Assembly: GCA_019044685.2 (NCBI GenBank)
Contig: JAGTXX020000002.1
Coordinates: forward strand, 310,001-374,000
DNA length: 64,000 nucleotides
Direction: 5' to 3'
From: Nannochloris sp. 'desiccata'
Taxonomy: Eukaryota > Chlorophyta > Trebouxiophyceae > Chlorellales > Chlorellaceae
Shown here in pieces: positions 20,496 to 31,573 of the stretch (positions are counted from its first letter, which is position 1; each line of letters starts with the position of its first letter). A model generated the notes under the pieces. That model did not search any database. It was not told the DNA's origin and saw nothing but the letters and a program-made list of their open reading frames with translations. The position numbers were made by a program, and so were the translations under genes.

Positions 20496-23482
20496 ATGGG
20501 GATTAAAGACTTTCACACGAACACAAAGCACTATATATCTAGGGTACATATTAGAGAGTACAGAGGCAAGCGTATAGGCTGTGATGCCTCAGCTTGGCTA
20601 CACAGAGGCGCATCGCCCTATTCATGGTCTCTTTGGCACGGCGAGACACCCTGGAAGGATCGCAATGAGGATCCTCCTTGGGTGGCATACCCAATGAAGA
20701 TGATAGAAATGCTCCGTGATTATGGCGTTGAGCCTGTGGTACGTTGAAAGTAATTTAAATGTTGTTCAACCACCAATTTTGGGCTGCAGCGTCTATAATC
20801 CTCTTTTAAACCCTCCATTAATTCTCCCTCATTCACATCCCTATTCAGCTTGTCTTCGACGGGTGTCGCAATCCAGCGAAAGCTCCCACCAGCCACCTCC
20901 GTGCAGAACGCAGAAAAAAAGCCGAACACCGAGCCCGTGCTGCTCTTGCTTCCAAGAACGATGAGGAAGCTCGAAAAGCAATCATGCAGACAGTAGAAGT
21001 CACCCCACAGATGGCATATGACCTTATACAGCGTCTCCATGCGTATAAGGTACAGTTTATAGTCGCTCCGTACGAAGCTGATGGCCAACTTGCTTATTTG
21101 GCAAACATTCCGCCCGAGCAGGGCGGTGTTGCTGCTGTTCTGACTGAAGACTCTGACCTGATTGCGTACGGCTGCAACGCGTTGCTGTTCAAGTGTGATG
21201 TGAAGGGTGCAGGACTTGCAGATGAAATGCGGTTAGACAGAATGCTTGCTGTCGATGTATCTGAACTGCAAAATGGAATAGAAATTCAGCAACAACAGCA
21301 AAAAGCAAAACAGGCGGAGCCAGACGAGAAGAAATTAGTAGACACAAAGAATATTATTAGTAATAATAGCAGTCGTGATATTATTGATCTTACTGAAGAT
21401 ACTGTCAAAGATGGTACTATCGCTCATACGAGTACGAACAATACCACGATTATTAAAAGTACTACTGCCAAGACAGGAGGAAAGAACGTGTCTTTCTTCC
21501 AATGGAATACCGAAATGGTTCTTTCCATGTGTATCTTGGCTGGGTGTGATTTTCTACAAAGTATCGCCGGTCTAGGCTTCAAAACAGCCCACGCTCTCGT
21601 CCTACAAGGCCGTACTTTAGAAGGCACCTTTGCTCACATGCGACAACATAATCGATGGCAGGATAAATTGACAGTAGAATACGAGCAAGGCGCAAAAAGA
21701 GCACGTGAAAGCTTTCTTTATGCTCTCGTATTCGACCCAATGACTGGCAAGACAACTCGATTACGAGAACTGCCAGAACAGTTGCGTAGGTTACCTGAAA
21801 GGGGTCTTGACCTTCCTGTACATATAGGACCAGATATGGATAGTATACTCGTACATGGTATTGCTCATGGGTATATAAATCCACATACGATGCAACCATT
21901 TGATACCAGAATACCACCACCAGTACCAGAAACTAGTCGATGGACTGTACAACTTCACCCTCCAAAGTTGGAATCTTCTATCAAGTATAGTACTACTAGC
22001 TTCAACGACGGTTACAAGGGTGGCGGTGGTGGTGGATTTTCACAACCAGGGCCGCAAAATCAACAGAGAGGCACTGGAAATTGGTTTGTTGCAGGTACAG
22101 CTGCTCCTAATAGTGACACTGTTCATGTCTCTCAATTTGTGAATAGCCCTGCAGCATCAGGTGGATCTGGTAGAGGAGGAGAAGGAGGAGGGGATGCAGG
22201 AGCATCCCGTGAGTCTGAGAATAAAATCACTGAAATTTCTAGTATTTCACAGCCAATGGCCCCAATTGCTTCGCAATCACGTCCGGTGGAGCATATACAC
22301 GTGGAAGATCTAATGCAAATGTATAATATTACAAACGCTGACAACTTAAGAATAGTTCAACCAGCTGCCGCTGCCGCTCCAACCAAGAATATAAATAATA
22401 GTGATTTGAATGCGGCACGGCTTGGTCCTTCGCGCTTTGCACCTACATCTCTAACTGGTAACACCTCCAAAGCGTCGAATAACCCCTTTGCGACTGTTGC
22501 ACGAGTTCCGTTGCAATCAGCAGCACGACCCCAGCAACAACATACCCAGCAGCGGCCACAGGCGGTAGCGACAGCACCGCGTATGGCCCCACAACAGCAG
22601 CAGCAACGAGCTCCTGCATGGTTTAAAAGGCCTAATGATGGTAGATCAAGTCAACAATCTGTCTCTCTTGGTAGCTTATTGGACCACCACACTCCTACTA
22701 CCTCCGCAAACCCACAAAAACAGCAGGATCAACCAAGACAGCAGCACAACCCAAAGGAAAAGAAAAAAGATGGCAAGTCAATGGCAACAGCTCCACTACG
22801 ATTACCAAGTGGAAATGCTCCTCTCCCTGCGCCTGAAAGTCAACCTTCGGTCTCCCTTGCCGGTCTTTTTAGTACCTCACATACTACTACGACTACTACT
22901 GCTGCGGGAAATGCTGCTCAGCATAGAGATCAAGCTCATATTCTGAACAATTCTATCTTTTTCAGTGTTTCTTCTCAGCATACTCATAGTGCTGCTGCTG
23001 CTATGTGCACATCAGATGGTGGTAGCGGTGGTGGGGGGGGTAGCGGTACTGATAATGATAAACAGGAAGTAACCTCGCCATTAAAGGGAAGAGTTGGTGC
23101 TGGTCAAGGGCATAACCATAAAGCAGAAAAATCAATAGCAATGGCACCCAGAATGCCTGTTGCCCAGCCTCGTGTTCAGCATCAAAAGAGCAACACCCAC
23201 CGCCGGCAGCCGCACCAGGGGCGACAACAGCAACAGAATACTGCAAAGTCTACTGCTTGGAATGTTCGAAAGCCTACTGTGTCTTCTTATTCTTCTTTTG
23301 GAGCGCAACAGTCTGGAAGGGGTGGCAACAGCAGTGTCGGTGGTTCTCAAGGTTCTAAAAGAAAGAGTGGCGAGAGTGGTGGTGGTGGTAAAAAAAGTAA
23401 AAAAGTAGCAGAGATGCATGCAGCTGCTGCAAATTGTGCACGTATTAGTTCGTTCTTTACTGAACCTAAGAAATCTACGTAG
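20496..23482 (+). CDS. EXO1: Exonuclease 1 (XPG/Rad2 family)
   Basis: 5'-3' exonuclease and flap endonuclease of mismatch repair and DNA end resection. Exons 20496-20738 and 20849-23482, 958 residues. The N region has GCDASAWLHRGA and LVFDG; the I region has APYEADGQLAYL and LTEDSDLIAYG, which supply the metal-binding acids. MCILAGCDFLQSIAGLG is the helix-two-turn-helix. An insertion at about residues 221-294 lies between the I-region strands and the H2TH. It is Gln/Asn/Ser-rich and contains IIDLTED, a SUMO-interaction-like motif. The C-terminal half is disordered, with poly-Gln, poly-Gly, and twin SVSLGSLL/SVSLAGLF segments. It ends in ARISSFFTEPKKST, resembling a degenerate PIP or MLH1-binding box. 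Confidence 0.93.
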
Positions 23483-23531
23483 AGTTGCCTACGCTATATC
23501 ATGTTGAAAAGAAAATAAGAAGATGAAATAT

Positions 23532-23536
23532 TGTAA
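23532..23536 (+). terminator. TGTAA poly(A) signal of EXO1
   Basis: TGTAA about 50 nt past the EXO1 stop. Confidence 0.55.
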
Positions 23537-23738
23537 GAGCACTGCGGCAGGCTGAGGCTGAGCCTCTCATTGCGTTATATAGCCACACTTCAAGTTTTTT
23601 TGTATAACCCGTTACCTTTTACTTAAATTCACGATTCCCAATGACATTTAAAATGTCTGAAAACAGATAAAAGCCAAGCAGAACGAATGTTTGTTTAATA
23701 ATTTATGCGATCCGCCACACGATTTGAAATTTTAAAGG

Positions 23739-24509
23739 ATGCCAGAAACGTCAATAAACGAAACTTTAAACCCTGCAATAGAATCTAACGACGTTACAGT
23801 AGTGATATATAGCCCTGAGGAGGTTTCTGCATCTCCACAGGAACAAGAACTACAAAATGAACCTCCGAGCGCCTCTGTGCCGACCACTGCAGCAGGAGAA
23901 AAAGAAGACATAACCGCGAGCACACCAAGCCAAGAAGAATGCCGCATTTGTCTCATGTCTGATGAAGTAGGGCAATTAATAAAACCCTGCAATTGCATAG
24001 GATCTGTTCAATTCGCCCATCTAAAATGTCTAAAGCTATGGGTACACGAGCGGGCGGACCTTCACTGTGAAATCTGCAAGTCCATGTACAAAGAATCTCT
24101 CTTGCCAGAACTGCAAGCAGACCTACAAATTGGCCTCGAAGAACGCAATCGTCGTAATGAAAGACGAAGATTACGTCATCACCATTTACACGACGGGGAA
24201 GAAAGCATGCCCGGTATAGATCGTATCACTGCAGCTCAAATTAGACGACAAGAGGAACAGCAATACAATACACGTAGATTCTGGATACGCGCATTATGTA
24301 TTTCTATCCCATTGACTATATTGATTGTTATGCTGCTCTTTCTCGGAATGAATGCCAGCGACAATGCTTGGGCGGCAATCCTTTTGAGAATTCTAGCTTT
24401 TGCTCTCCCGACGTTTATTGTTGTACGAGTTGTGTTTACGTGTTGGGATGTGGCTAGAGTCAGGAGAGGGGATGATGATGAAGGCTTACGGAGAGGGGTA
24501 GGCGTTTAG
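23739..24509 (+). CDS. RING-CH (MARCH-type) membrane E3 ubiquitin ligase
   Basis: Single exon, 256 residues. The RINGv finger at about 67-113 reads CRICLMSDEVGQ...CNCIGSVQFAHLKCLKLWV...CEIC, the C4HC3 order with Trp typical of MARCH ligases. After a charged Arg-rich linker (residues about 135-180) come two hydrophobic segments, FWIRALCISIPLTILIVMLL and AILLRILAFALPTFIVV, so the protein is a two-pass membrane ligase with the RING in the cytosol. It should transfer ubiquitin to membrane cargo; the compartment cannot be told. The N-terminal 60 residues are acidic and low complexity. The start is the first ATG after an in-frame stop. Confidence 0.88.
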   Translation: MPETSINETLNPAIESNDVTVVIYSPEEVSASPQEQELQNEPPSASVPTTAAGEKEDITASTPSQEECRICLMSDEVGQLIKPCNCIGSVQFAHLKCLKLWVHERADLHCEICKSMYKESLLPELQADLQIGLEERNRRNERRRLRHHHLHDGEESMPGIDRITAAQIRRQEEQQYNTRRFWIRALCISIPLTILIVMLLFLGMNASDNAWAAILLRILAFALPTFIVVRVVFTCWDVARVRRGDDDEGLRRGVGV

Positions 24510-25127
24510 CCTTCGTAATTCTAATCTGTCTAGTCGTACTTCTGTCGTATTGAAAACCAGTATTTGATATTTGAAACGGATTCTGCTGTACTATTCTATT
24601 GTATAATACCTGTTCATTATTGTTATTAAATTACAAATTACTTTTAAAAATCATGGTAACAATACTACTATCTCGAATCTTAAAGATGCTTGGGCTCTTG
24701 CTTAGACTTCGTTTTGTTAAGGGGAAAAAGAACGTCCATTGCCTCCTGAGGTTAGTTTTTCGAAAAAGGGGCAGAATGAAGGGCAAGGATGAAGAAAGAA
24801 TAAACATAGTACTTCAAGTAGAATGCAGAAAACATGAAAAACTATGAACGGGCAAGGTGATGAGGGTATAGCTAAAAAGAAAGAAAGAAAGAAGAAAAGC
24901 GGAACAAATTATTTATTTAATGTTTGAACAATGAACGTCAACTCGCTCAAGAGCTCGATAGCAAAGAAAAACTTGGTTTACGTAAATAAAGAAGGTATGT
25001 AAGAATAAAAGAAAAAAAATTGAAATGCGAGAAACTCCTTGCTTTCAAGACGGAACTAGGAAACAGGTTGTAATCTTTTCCGAAAGGAAAAAAAAAAACG
25101 AATCTCTCTCAAAAAGAAAGTTTGGCT
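24510..25127. other. Convergent spacer, RING-CH / phosphate transporter
   Basis: AT-rich, with GAAA repeats near 24880 and A runs near 25010 and 25090. No gene or structured RNA seen. Confidence 0.5.
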
Positions 25128-27089
25128 TTAAGGCAAAGCAGTGTTGTTGAGGTAGGCAGTAGCACTAATCAACACACCCAAAGGCTCAGTAAGTTCCAAT
25201 ATAGGATCTTCAGTATATAACTGAGTAGAGGCCTCCAGAGCAGCTGTTTGAGCAGCAAGCTCCGCGTTGTTGGGCTCCAAAGCAGAGCGCTCGGCAAATG
25301 ATTCAGCCAAGGCGGTATTGGTAGCGTTTATCTGTCCACCTTGGACGAATGTATCATCAGAAGCCCATCTGTTGGGCGCATATATACCCTGAGCGGTAAA
25401 GGCGGCAGAGGTCAATCCAGCGACGACCAAGGTGGCAACCCAACCAGCAAAAAATTTCAATAAAAGTGCGAAGTTAAACCTGTTGGAAGCGTTCTTTTGC
25501 CCTTGAATTTTAGCTGTGATGATTTCTAATATGCCAATACCAGTGATAGCACCAGTAATAACCTGGGTGGTGGAGACGGGGAACCCATAGCGAGAAGCCA
25601 CAATGACGACGATTGCAGAGGTCAATTCAGCACAGTATCCACGAGAATTTGACATTTTTGTCATTTTCACACCTAAAGCACGAATGATTTTGTAACCATA
25701 CGTCGCCAGACCGATAATAAGACCAACTCCGCCGAGAACAAACATCCAAATAGGGACCGTGGCTTTAGATCCTACACAAGAGCATTGCCAGATAGCATAG
25801 ATGGCTGCCATTGAGCCTATAGAATTCGCTACATCGTTGGCACCGTGGGCAAAAGAGTTCGCACACGCGGTCAACACTTGGAGATACTTGAAGGAGTATT
25901 CGGTCTTGCGATCAAACATTTCGGCGTCATTATGCATTGCCATGATCTTTGCGTCATCTGCCACTGACTCGTGGACGTCATAATTAGCTCCAGTTGATAA
26001 AGCAGTCCAGACTTTAGACTTACGCATAGATTGGAGCATTGCTGGGGTGCGGTTGGACGTAGAAGCACCGTTGGGGTCCTCAGCAACTTCCCCGTCTTTA
26101 CCTTCGCTACCGCCTTCCACGATAGCAGCAGCAGCAGCTTCTGTCGCCTTGATTTTGGCCTCTTCAGCGGCTTCATCGTTGGCGACATCGCTTTCTACGA
26201 GCTTGATAATGTATCTTAAGCAAATAATGCAGATGCCCGTGACTCCAGCAGCACAGGCGGTAGAAATCCATGCGTTCTGGGCATCCTGAACCTGGCAGCC
26301 AGTTAACGAGAAGGTAATTTCGTCTCCGGAAATTTCTTCTGTCATGGCCTTGGTGGTGGAAGCTTGGGCTGTGCAGCTAGGATACCTGTAAGGTTCAGCA
26401 CCGAGGGTATTGGTAGTACTATGCGTCTTGGATTTTAACCAGCTATTGACTCCTTTTTGAATCACAAAATATACAGCTACCCAGACGGTAATAAAAGTAT
26501 AAAAAGGGAAGAGCCACAAGGAACGTTTGAAAGGGTCTTTCGCTTTCAGGACAACTAATTTAGTGAATGTAAACAGTAATGCAGCGACCATAGCAGCCAT
26601 AGCAGGGGTAATAAACCACGCAAGGAAGATAGCCACAACTCCTCCAGGGAAGGGAGAGCCATTGGAAGGAGCGGAAGTCCAAATAACGGAGTCCGGGCCT
26701 TTAGCGATCATCGACATACCGATAAGAGCACCAACGATAGAATGGGTGGTTGAAACAGGCAATTCAAGGAAGGTGGCAAGGGCGAGCCATAATCCAGTGG
26801 CCAGCAAAGCGCACAGCATACCGTACATTAATAAATCAGGGGTGGCAGTGTAGTAGCTGAGGTCTGCGATACCGGATTTAATAGTGTCAGTCACCCCAGC
26901 ACCCAGGAGAACAGCTCCGGAAAATTCGCATACAGACGCTACGATTATTGCTTGTTTCATGGTGAGAGCCTTGGCCCCAACGGAGGTGCCGAAAGCATTG
27001 GCGACGTCATTAGCACCAATGCCCCATGCCACGAAGAGGGCAAGGAAGATGGAGCAGACAAAAATCCACGTGTATTCAGAGTAAACCAT
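25128..27089 (-). CDS. PiT-family phosphate transporter (SLC20/PHO4)
   Basis: Inorganic phosphate:cation symporter of the Pho-4/SLC20 family. Single exon, 653 residues. The duplicated family signature is present in both halves: GANDVANAFGTSVG at 25-38 and GANDVANSIGSMAA near 414-427. The matching PVSTTHSIVGALIG and PVSTTQVITGAITG segments follow each copy. About 10-12 hydrophobic segments flank a large hydrophilic loop (about 255-385) rich in Ala/Glu and Ser. Chlamydomonas PTB genes belong to this family and are induced by phosphate starvation; plasma-membrane Na+/Pi uptake is the likely role, but the ion is not readable. An Ala-rich luminal or external tail precedes the last segment. Confidence 0.94.
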   Translation of the reverse strand: MVYSEYTWIFVCSIFLALFVAWGIGANDVANAFGTSVGAKALTMKQAIIVASVCEFSGAVLLGAGVTDTIKSGIADLSYYTATPDLLMYGMLCALLATGLWLALATFLELPVSTTHSIVGALIGMSMIAKGPDSVIWTSAPSNGSPFPGGVVAIFLAWFITPAMAAMVAALLFTFTKLVVLKAKDPFKRSLWLFPFYTFITVWVAVYFVIQKGVNSWLKSKTHSTTNTLGAEPYRYPSCTAQASTTKAMTEEISGDEITFSLTGCQVQDAQNAWISTACAAGVTGICIICLRYIIKLVESDVANDEAAEEAKIKATEAAAAAIVEGGSEGKDGEVAEDPNGASTSNRTPAMLQSMRKSKVWTALSTGANYDVHESVADDAKIMAMHNDAEMFDRKTEYSFKYLQVLTACANSFAHGANDVANSIGSMAAIYAIWQCSCVGSKATVPIWMFVLGGVGLIIGLATYGYKIIRALGVKMTKMSNSRGYCAELTSAIVVIVASRYGFPVSTTQVITGAITGIGILEIITAKIQGQKNASNRFNFALLLKFFAGWVATLVVAGLTSAAFTAQGIYAPNRWASDDTFVQGGQINATNTALAESFAERSALEPNNAELAAQTAALEASTQLYTEDPILELTEPLGVLISATAYLNNTALP

Positions 27090-28015
27090 TTTTTAAAGAG
27101 GGGGTTTTCAAGGCTGAGAGAGGAGCTTCAAGATGTCGATTATTTTAAAAAGCTTTCTGCATAGAGCGGTGAATTTTGAGCACTCGGGTTATGGAAATAA
27201 TAACATAAAGACATATAAAGCACTCGACACCGTTGGATTGGCTTGGAAACGCCCTGCCACGCTCCACTCCCCATTGCGGCTAACTTTGATTCACTTGGAC
27301 AACAACGAGCGTTCTTTACTCACCTGCTTGAAAGGCTTCCCCAGATTCAAAAGGGGGAGAACCGGGGTTCAACAGAAATATGAACAATGCAGATGTTTAG
27401 ATTGTCGGCTCAGCGAGTTGTTTTCGAGAATTGTTTGGTCCCCAACAATTGCAGAGCAGCCCAAGCAGCCTGCTGCGTTGATCGTTGCTGGCGGTTGCCT
27501 TGCCAAAGGGTGTGGTATTCGAGAATGTACAGTGTATACATAACACTCCAGAAATCTATCTTCCCCAGCCATTCCCAATGATATCAATGCTGCAAGAAAC
27601 CGGGGTAAGAGGGGCGGTGGGGCGGGGAAGTCCTTATGTTATCTTCCTTACGTTACTTAAACACTCCATTACAGGACATTAGAAATTAAAATGTTAAAAC
27701 TGGCGAGGATTAGCCCGAGAGGAGTTCAATTGGGAATGGTGGGAGTACTTCTGCAGAAATGCTTTCCGCCGGGCGGCCCATGGGGGAGCAAGTTGAAGTT
27801 GTTATCCACCCTGCTTATAGCAGCAAAATGATTGCTACTTTGCAATATTACAAACTTAGCAATTATACATAAGATCTCTAAGCTTCAAATCAGCCTTCTG
27901 ATTGAACACCACGCTCTTGTTTTTCAATCAATACCCTTGAGTTTATTGGCCAGCGTTAATAAAGCGCTCCATAATCCGGATAACGTCCATCTAGATCAAC
28001 TAAATAAATAGATCA
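27090..28015. other. Divergent promoter region, PiT / NDUFB4
   Basis: 926 bp between the two start codons. Locally GC-richer (27240-27500 and 27750-27800) than most spacers. The 136-codon frame at 27133 has no recognisable protein and no ATG context I would defend. No repeat or RNA gene seen. Confidence 0.45.
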
Positions 28016-28441
28016 ATGTCTTTTGCATTACGCCACGCGGCTCGAAAAATCGCCAGAGCGGCAAACAGCAAATCATCGTTCGCTAGCTCTCGATTCCAGC
28101 AAAAGCGCATGGCTGGCGACCTTCCTGTCAAACCTAACAAATGGATTGAAGAAGCAGGCACTAGACGAGAGAACATTGAGCGGGAATTCAAGTGGGATGG
28201 TAGAACACTGATCAAAATTGCACTCGCTGCGGGCGTTGCTCCTTACCTGATATACTCTTATACGTAAGTTTCTTATCGTTTATTTTTATCCAGCTAAAAC
28301 CTCCCTTATCCCATAACGGATGCTGATTCAATGTCACCTTTGTCTATTTTTTTCCTCTACCTATGCAGGGTAAAAGAAATTGACAATTCCGACGCCGCAG
28401 CAGGCCGACCTCCTCGTGATCTTTGGGGCTCTAGCAAGTAG
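28016..28441 (+). CDS. NDUFB4: Complex I accessory subunit NDUFB4 (B15), plant type
   Basis: Small membrane-arm subunit of mitochondrial NADH:ubiquinone oxidoreductase. Exons 28016-28263 and 28369-28441 give 106 residues; the phase-2 intron splits Thr. After a basic presequence-like N-terminus, NKWIEEAGTRRENIEREFKW matches the plant NDUFB4 motif NKFIEDWNGMRENLEHNFRW as I recall it. A transmembrane segment IKIALAAGVAPYLIYSYTVK and a tail DAAAGRPPRD (plants: DAGRPHRKF) follow. The length and architecture fit. A TGTAA lies about 100 nt downstream. It converges on the palmitoyltransferase gene. Confidence 0.82.
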
Positions 28442-28660
28442 AGGAACTGAGAATACATAGATTATAGTATTTTCAAGTTCTTCCTGTATAGCACCATATA
28501 CCTGTTGATGCGGATTTAAAGATATATATACTACCCTCCTTGTGTAACATAACATAACAACTAATGCAAACTTTTCAGTCAAAAAAAAACCTGGGTTTTT
28601 ATATAAATTTATTTTTATTTACTCCTTAAACTTTTCTTTGTTATCCTTATAGATACTACA

Positions 28661-30339
28661 TTAGCTGGTATTTGGCCGTTCTATCAATACCATACCTAAA
28701 GCACTACCTATAGGTTCTTCTGAAGGGCTTACAGCACGCCCAGAATTGTCAGAGCTGGCAACAGGACCGCCATAAACACCAACGCCGTCGTGTACAGGAT
28801 GGTCGAGGTCACTACTAAAATCAAAATTCCCCCCTTGCCAGGTACTTTCCGACGGCAAAGGCACAGCCACAACATCTAGAGTCTCTGAGAGCAGCCTTCT
28901 ACGATGTTCCTCAGGTAATATTGGAACAAACCAGAGTCTTTTCTTGCTGCCAAACACATCAATGAAATTATTGTTATAACCCTGGTCGTAGGGCCAAGGC
29001 TGCAGAGGTCTCTTTTCATATGCTTCTATTGTACTCTGATTAATGAATACAAGTCTACTATGCATAATCACAAACCCTAGAAGCGCTACACAGAACGCAG
29101 CTGTGAATACAAATGCTAAAAAGGAGGTTACGAGGGGTCGTAGAGTGGGATCGTTGGCAGAAAAAAAATGTATCGTCGGCTTCAAGAGGAGCGCAGCACT
29201 GAACAAACAAGGAGAGAGTGTATGTAGAGGGAGATTTATTAGGTATATTAGTAAAATATATGGATAATTTGCAGAGAAATGAAGAAGAAAAAACCTCAAA
29301 ACCCCTTGATTAATACTTTTTAACCATAATAAAAATGAAAAAATCCCCGCCCCGCCCCCGGAAAATACATAAATAGAAATTATTTAAAAGCTTACCTCAT
29401 AAAGCATCCTACACACGCCCAGAATAGAAAGAGCACAAAATATTTATAATTCAACAATCCCACTGTATTCCCTACCCATACACAGTAATGATCCATCTTT
29501 AAGACACAGCGACGGGTCATTGAACAATGGTGAGCACGAGGAGGTTTCCAAGCGGAACATTTTTTACACCATCTCGGCCGTTCCATAATAGCTAAAGGAA
29601 GCTCATACGGATCACTATCGTCTCCAGTGGTACTAGAAAGAGTAGAAGTCGCGTTTCTTTGTGACGAGGTGTAGGCTTCTTGTTGTTGGAGACGGATAGA
29701 CGCTTGGAAATAATCGGAAAGACGGTTTGCTATGAGCGGGTCTTGTAACGAAGAAGAAACGGTGTCTAAATTTGTTTGGCCTGTTTCTAGGTCATTGGCA
29801 GCGTTATTATTGTCGTTGGGAAGTTCAAAAGGATGCCATCCTGGGGGTGTAGTTCCTGGATCAGTTGTCATCGTAGCCATATAAGACCAGAGAACCATCA
29901 AAACCTGATTATCCAAAAAAAAAAAAAAAAAAATGAGGAGCGGGTTTTTGAGGCGGCAGCGGTGGGAGAAATAGTTTTTGAGAAAATTGTGAGAAAAGAT
30001 TGCCTCAAAGAAGAGACTTACTGTTGTAACGTATATTATAGAGAGGAGGATGTATCCAAACTTGACTCCTGCATTGCCAGTGTCCTCTATGCCAGGTAAA
30101 AGAGCTGAAGAAAAAGTGGCATAGGCAGCGAGTCCGATGATCCCACTCACAACTAAAAGCATGATTGTTTTGCCTAGATGCTTCAAAAAAGCACACCATG
30201 CGAACAGGTTGAGATCTGTGATGTTCATGGTAGCTGCGCGGTCTTTGAAATTGTGCAGACGAAGGGCGACTTGATTGATCACGGAACGAGAATTTGATTT
30301 TGCGGCCACTTCTGAATCGCCGCGAAGCAGCAAGCTCAT
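28661..30339 (-). CDS. DHHC-family palmitoyltransferase with DHYC active site
   Basis: Protein S-acyltransferase. Exons 30022-30339, 29396-29904 and 28661-29198 give 454 residues. Two transmembrane segments lie near 35-100, the cysteine-rich domain at about 217-255, then two more segments. The domain reads [17 protein letters not shown], then [20 protein letters not shown]. Compared with the canonical zinc-finger pattern, the Cys of SVC is Thr (236), the second His of DHHC is Tyr (246) and the Cys of NNC is Thr (253). By alignment to the DHHC20 structure these are three of the four ligands of the second zinc, while catalytic Asp, His and Cys 247 remain. A hydrophilic insert (about 135-215) precedes the domain. 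The start is the first in-frame ATG. Confidence 0.88.
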
Positions 30340-30581
30340 CTCCTTGCTATCATCTGTAGATAGTGATGCCAAGAATACTGAAATTTAATTTTGTGGTTGA
30401 GAAACAAGCAAAATTATATTTATTTTCTGGTATCAAGTCAAACTGCCACAGTGTTTGCTCCAGCGCCACCATGCTTGAGATTAAAAAAACGACAGTAGTA
30501 TGTTTCTTTACAATCGTGGGATACTTAGTGTTGAATCTGATAACATTAAATGTGATCAGCTGCAGGTATGACCAATATTTT

Positions 30582-31235
30582 TCAAAGTTTCGATCTTGTT
30601 GCGTCTGAAGGCGGTGGCAGAGGACGTGGTGGCGGTAGAACAACTCCGTGCTTCGCAGCAGCTGCTGCAGCTAATTTGGACAAATCAGGTTCAGTTTCTG
30701 AAATAAATTTTACGTGTTGCCCTTGAGCTACAAGCTTGCCGGATGCATCGTCTCTCAGATCGACGCTGGCGACAGCTATGGTGCGACCAATTTTAACGAC
30801 CTACATATGATCGATGTGTTTTTTATATTAGATTTTCAATAGTTTCTTCCAAGGCGGCAGAGTTCAAACTACCCATTTCCTCACCTTTGCATCTATAAGA
30901 ACAACACCGCCTCCAGGCATTGCAGAGAGGTAATTTGTATTGATATTTAAAGACACTCCTCCGTGAGGGATCTGCGTTAGCAGAGCGGCAGTGCCGACAA
31001 TGTCCACAATTGTAGCAGCGCAGCCTCCGTGTAAGGTGCCATTGCGGTTCTGAACTCGTGGTTCTACTGGTAGTTTGCAGGTGACCCCTCCGTTCTCAGC
31101 GCGGACGTCATAAATTCCTTTGAGAGAAGTGGTATCGAAGATTTTTGGGTCACCATCTTTAGTTTCAAGAGTTGTGCTATACATTAGAAACCCGTAAGCT
31201 AGTTGTGGAGAACCCATTTTATGATGTGAAGACAT
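30582..31235 (-). CDS. Hotdog-fold acyl-CoA thioesterase (PaaI/ACOT13-like)
   Basis: Hydrolyses acyl-CoA thioesters. Exons 30885-31235 and 30582-30800, joined in phase 0, give 189 residues. NRNGTLHGGCAATIVDIVGT is the family core: the HGG turn on the hotdog helix and the Asp expected to activate water, as in human THEM2/ACOT13. SLNINTNYLSAMPGGG is the central strand pair, and VVKIGRTIAVASVDLRDDAS from exon 2 completes the sheet. The C-terminal 40 residues are Ala/Pro-rich with no known domain. No targeting peptide is evident at the N-terminus, so the compartment is unknown; the chain length of the substrate cannot be read. Confidence 0.87.
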
Positions 31236-31501
31236 AAAAGTTAATGAGAATGGGTGGGCTTAAGATGGGAAATATGAGGAAAAAAGGTTTGTGCCACACG
31301 GGGCAGTGCCAATTGCTGCGAACGAGGCCAATAAATGTTGACACTCAAGCCAATTAACGTAAAATTCATATATAGATAATTTACGTAAAACTAAATAACA
31401 AGAACCCATGCGTTAGAAAGTGTTAATTGTGTTAAAAGACGAAATCAATTTTCAATTTACAATTCACTATAAATTTACATTAGCTCCTAGGACCATTTAA
31501 A

Positions 31502-31573
31502 ATGCAATGCCAACCATACGAGAACACGATTCATATATGTCGGTGCTGCAATTTGACTTTGACGCGAGTGTAA
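31502..31573 (+). other. Short upstream ORF overlapping the RUS6-like start
   Basis: An ATG five bases before the main start opens a 23-codon frame in another phase that runs over the main start codon. Seen in sequence; whether it lies in the mRNA depends on the transcription start. Confidence 0.4.

Noticed and set aside
27133..27543. 136-codon ORF in the PiT/NDUFB4 spacer
   Set aside because: No family resemblance and mixed composition; it overlaps an equally long antisense frame.
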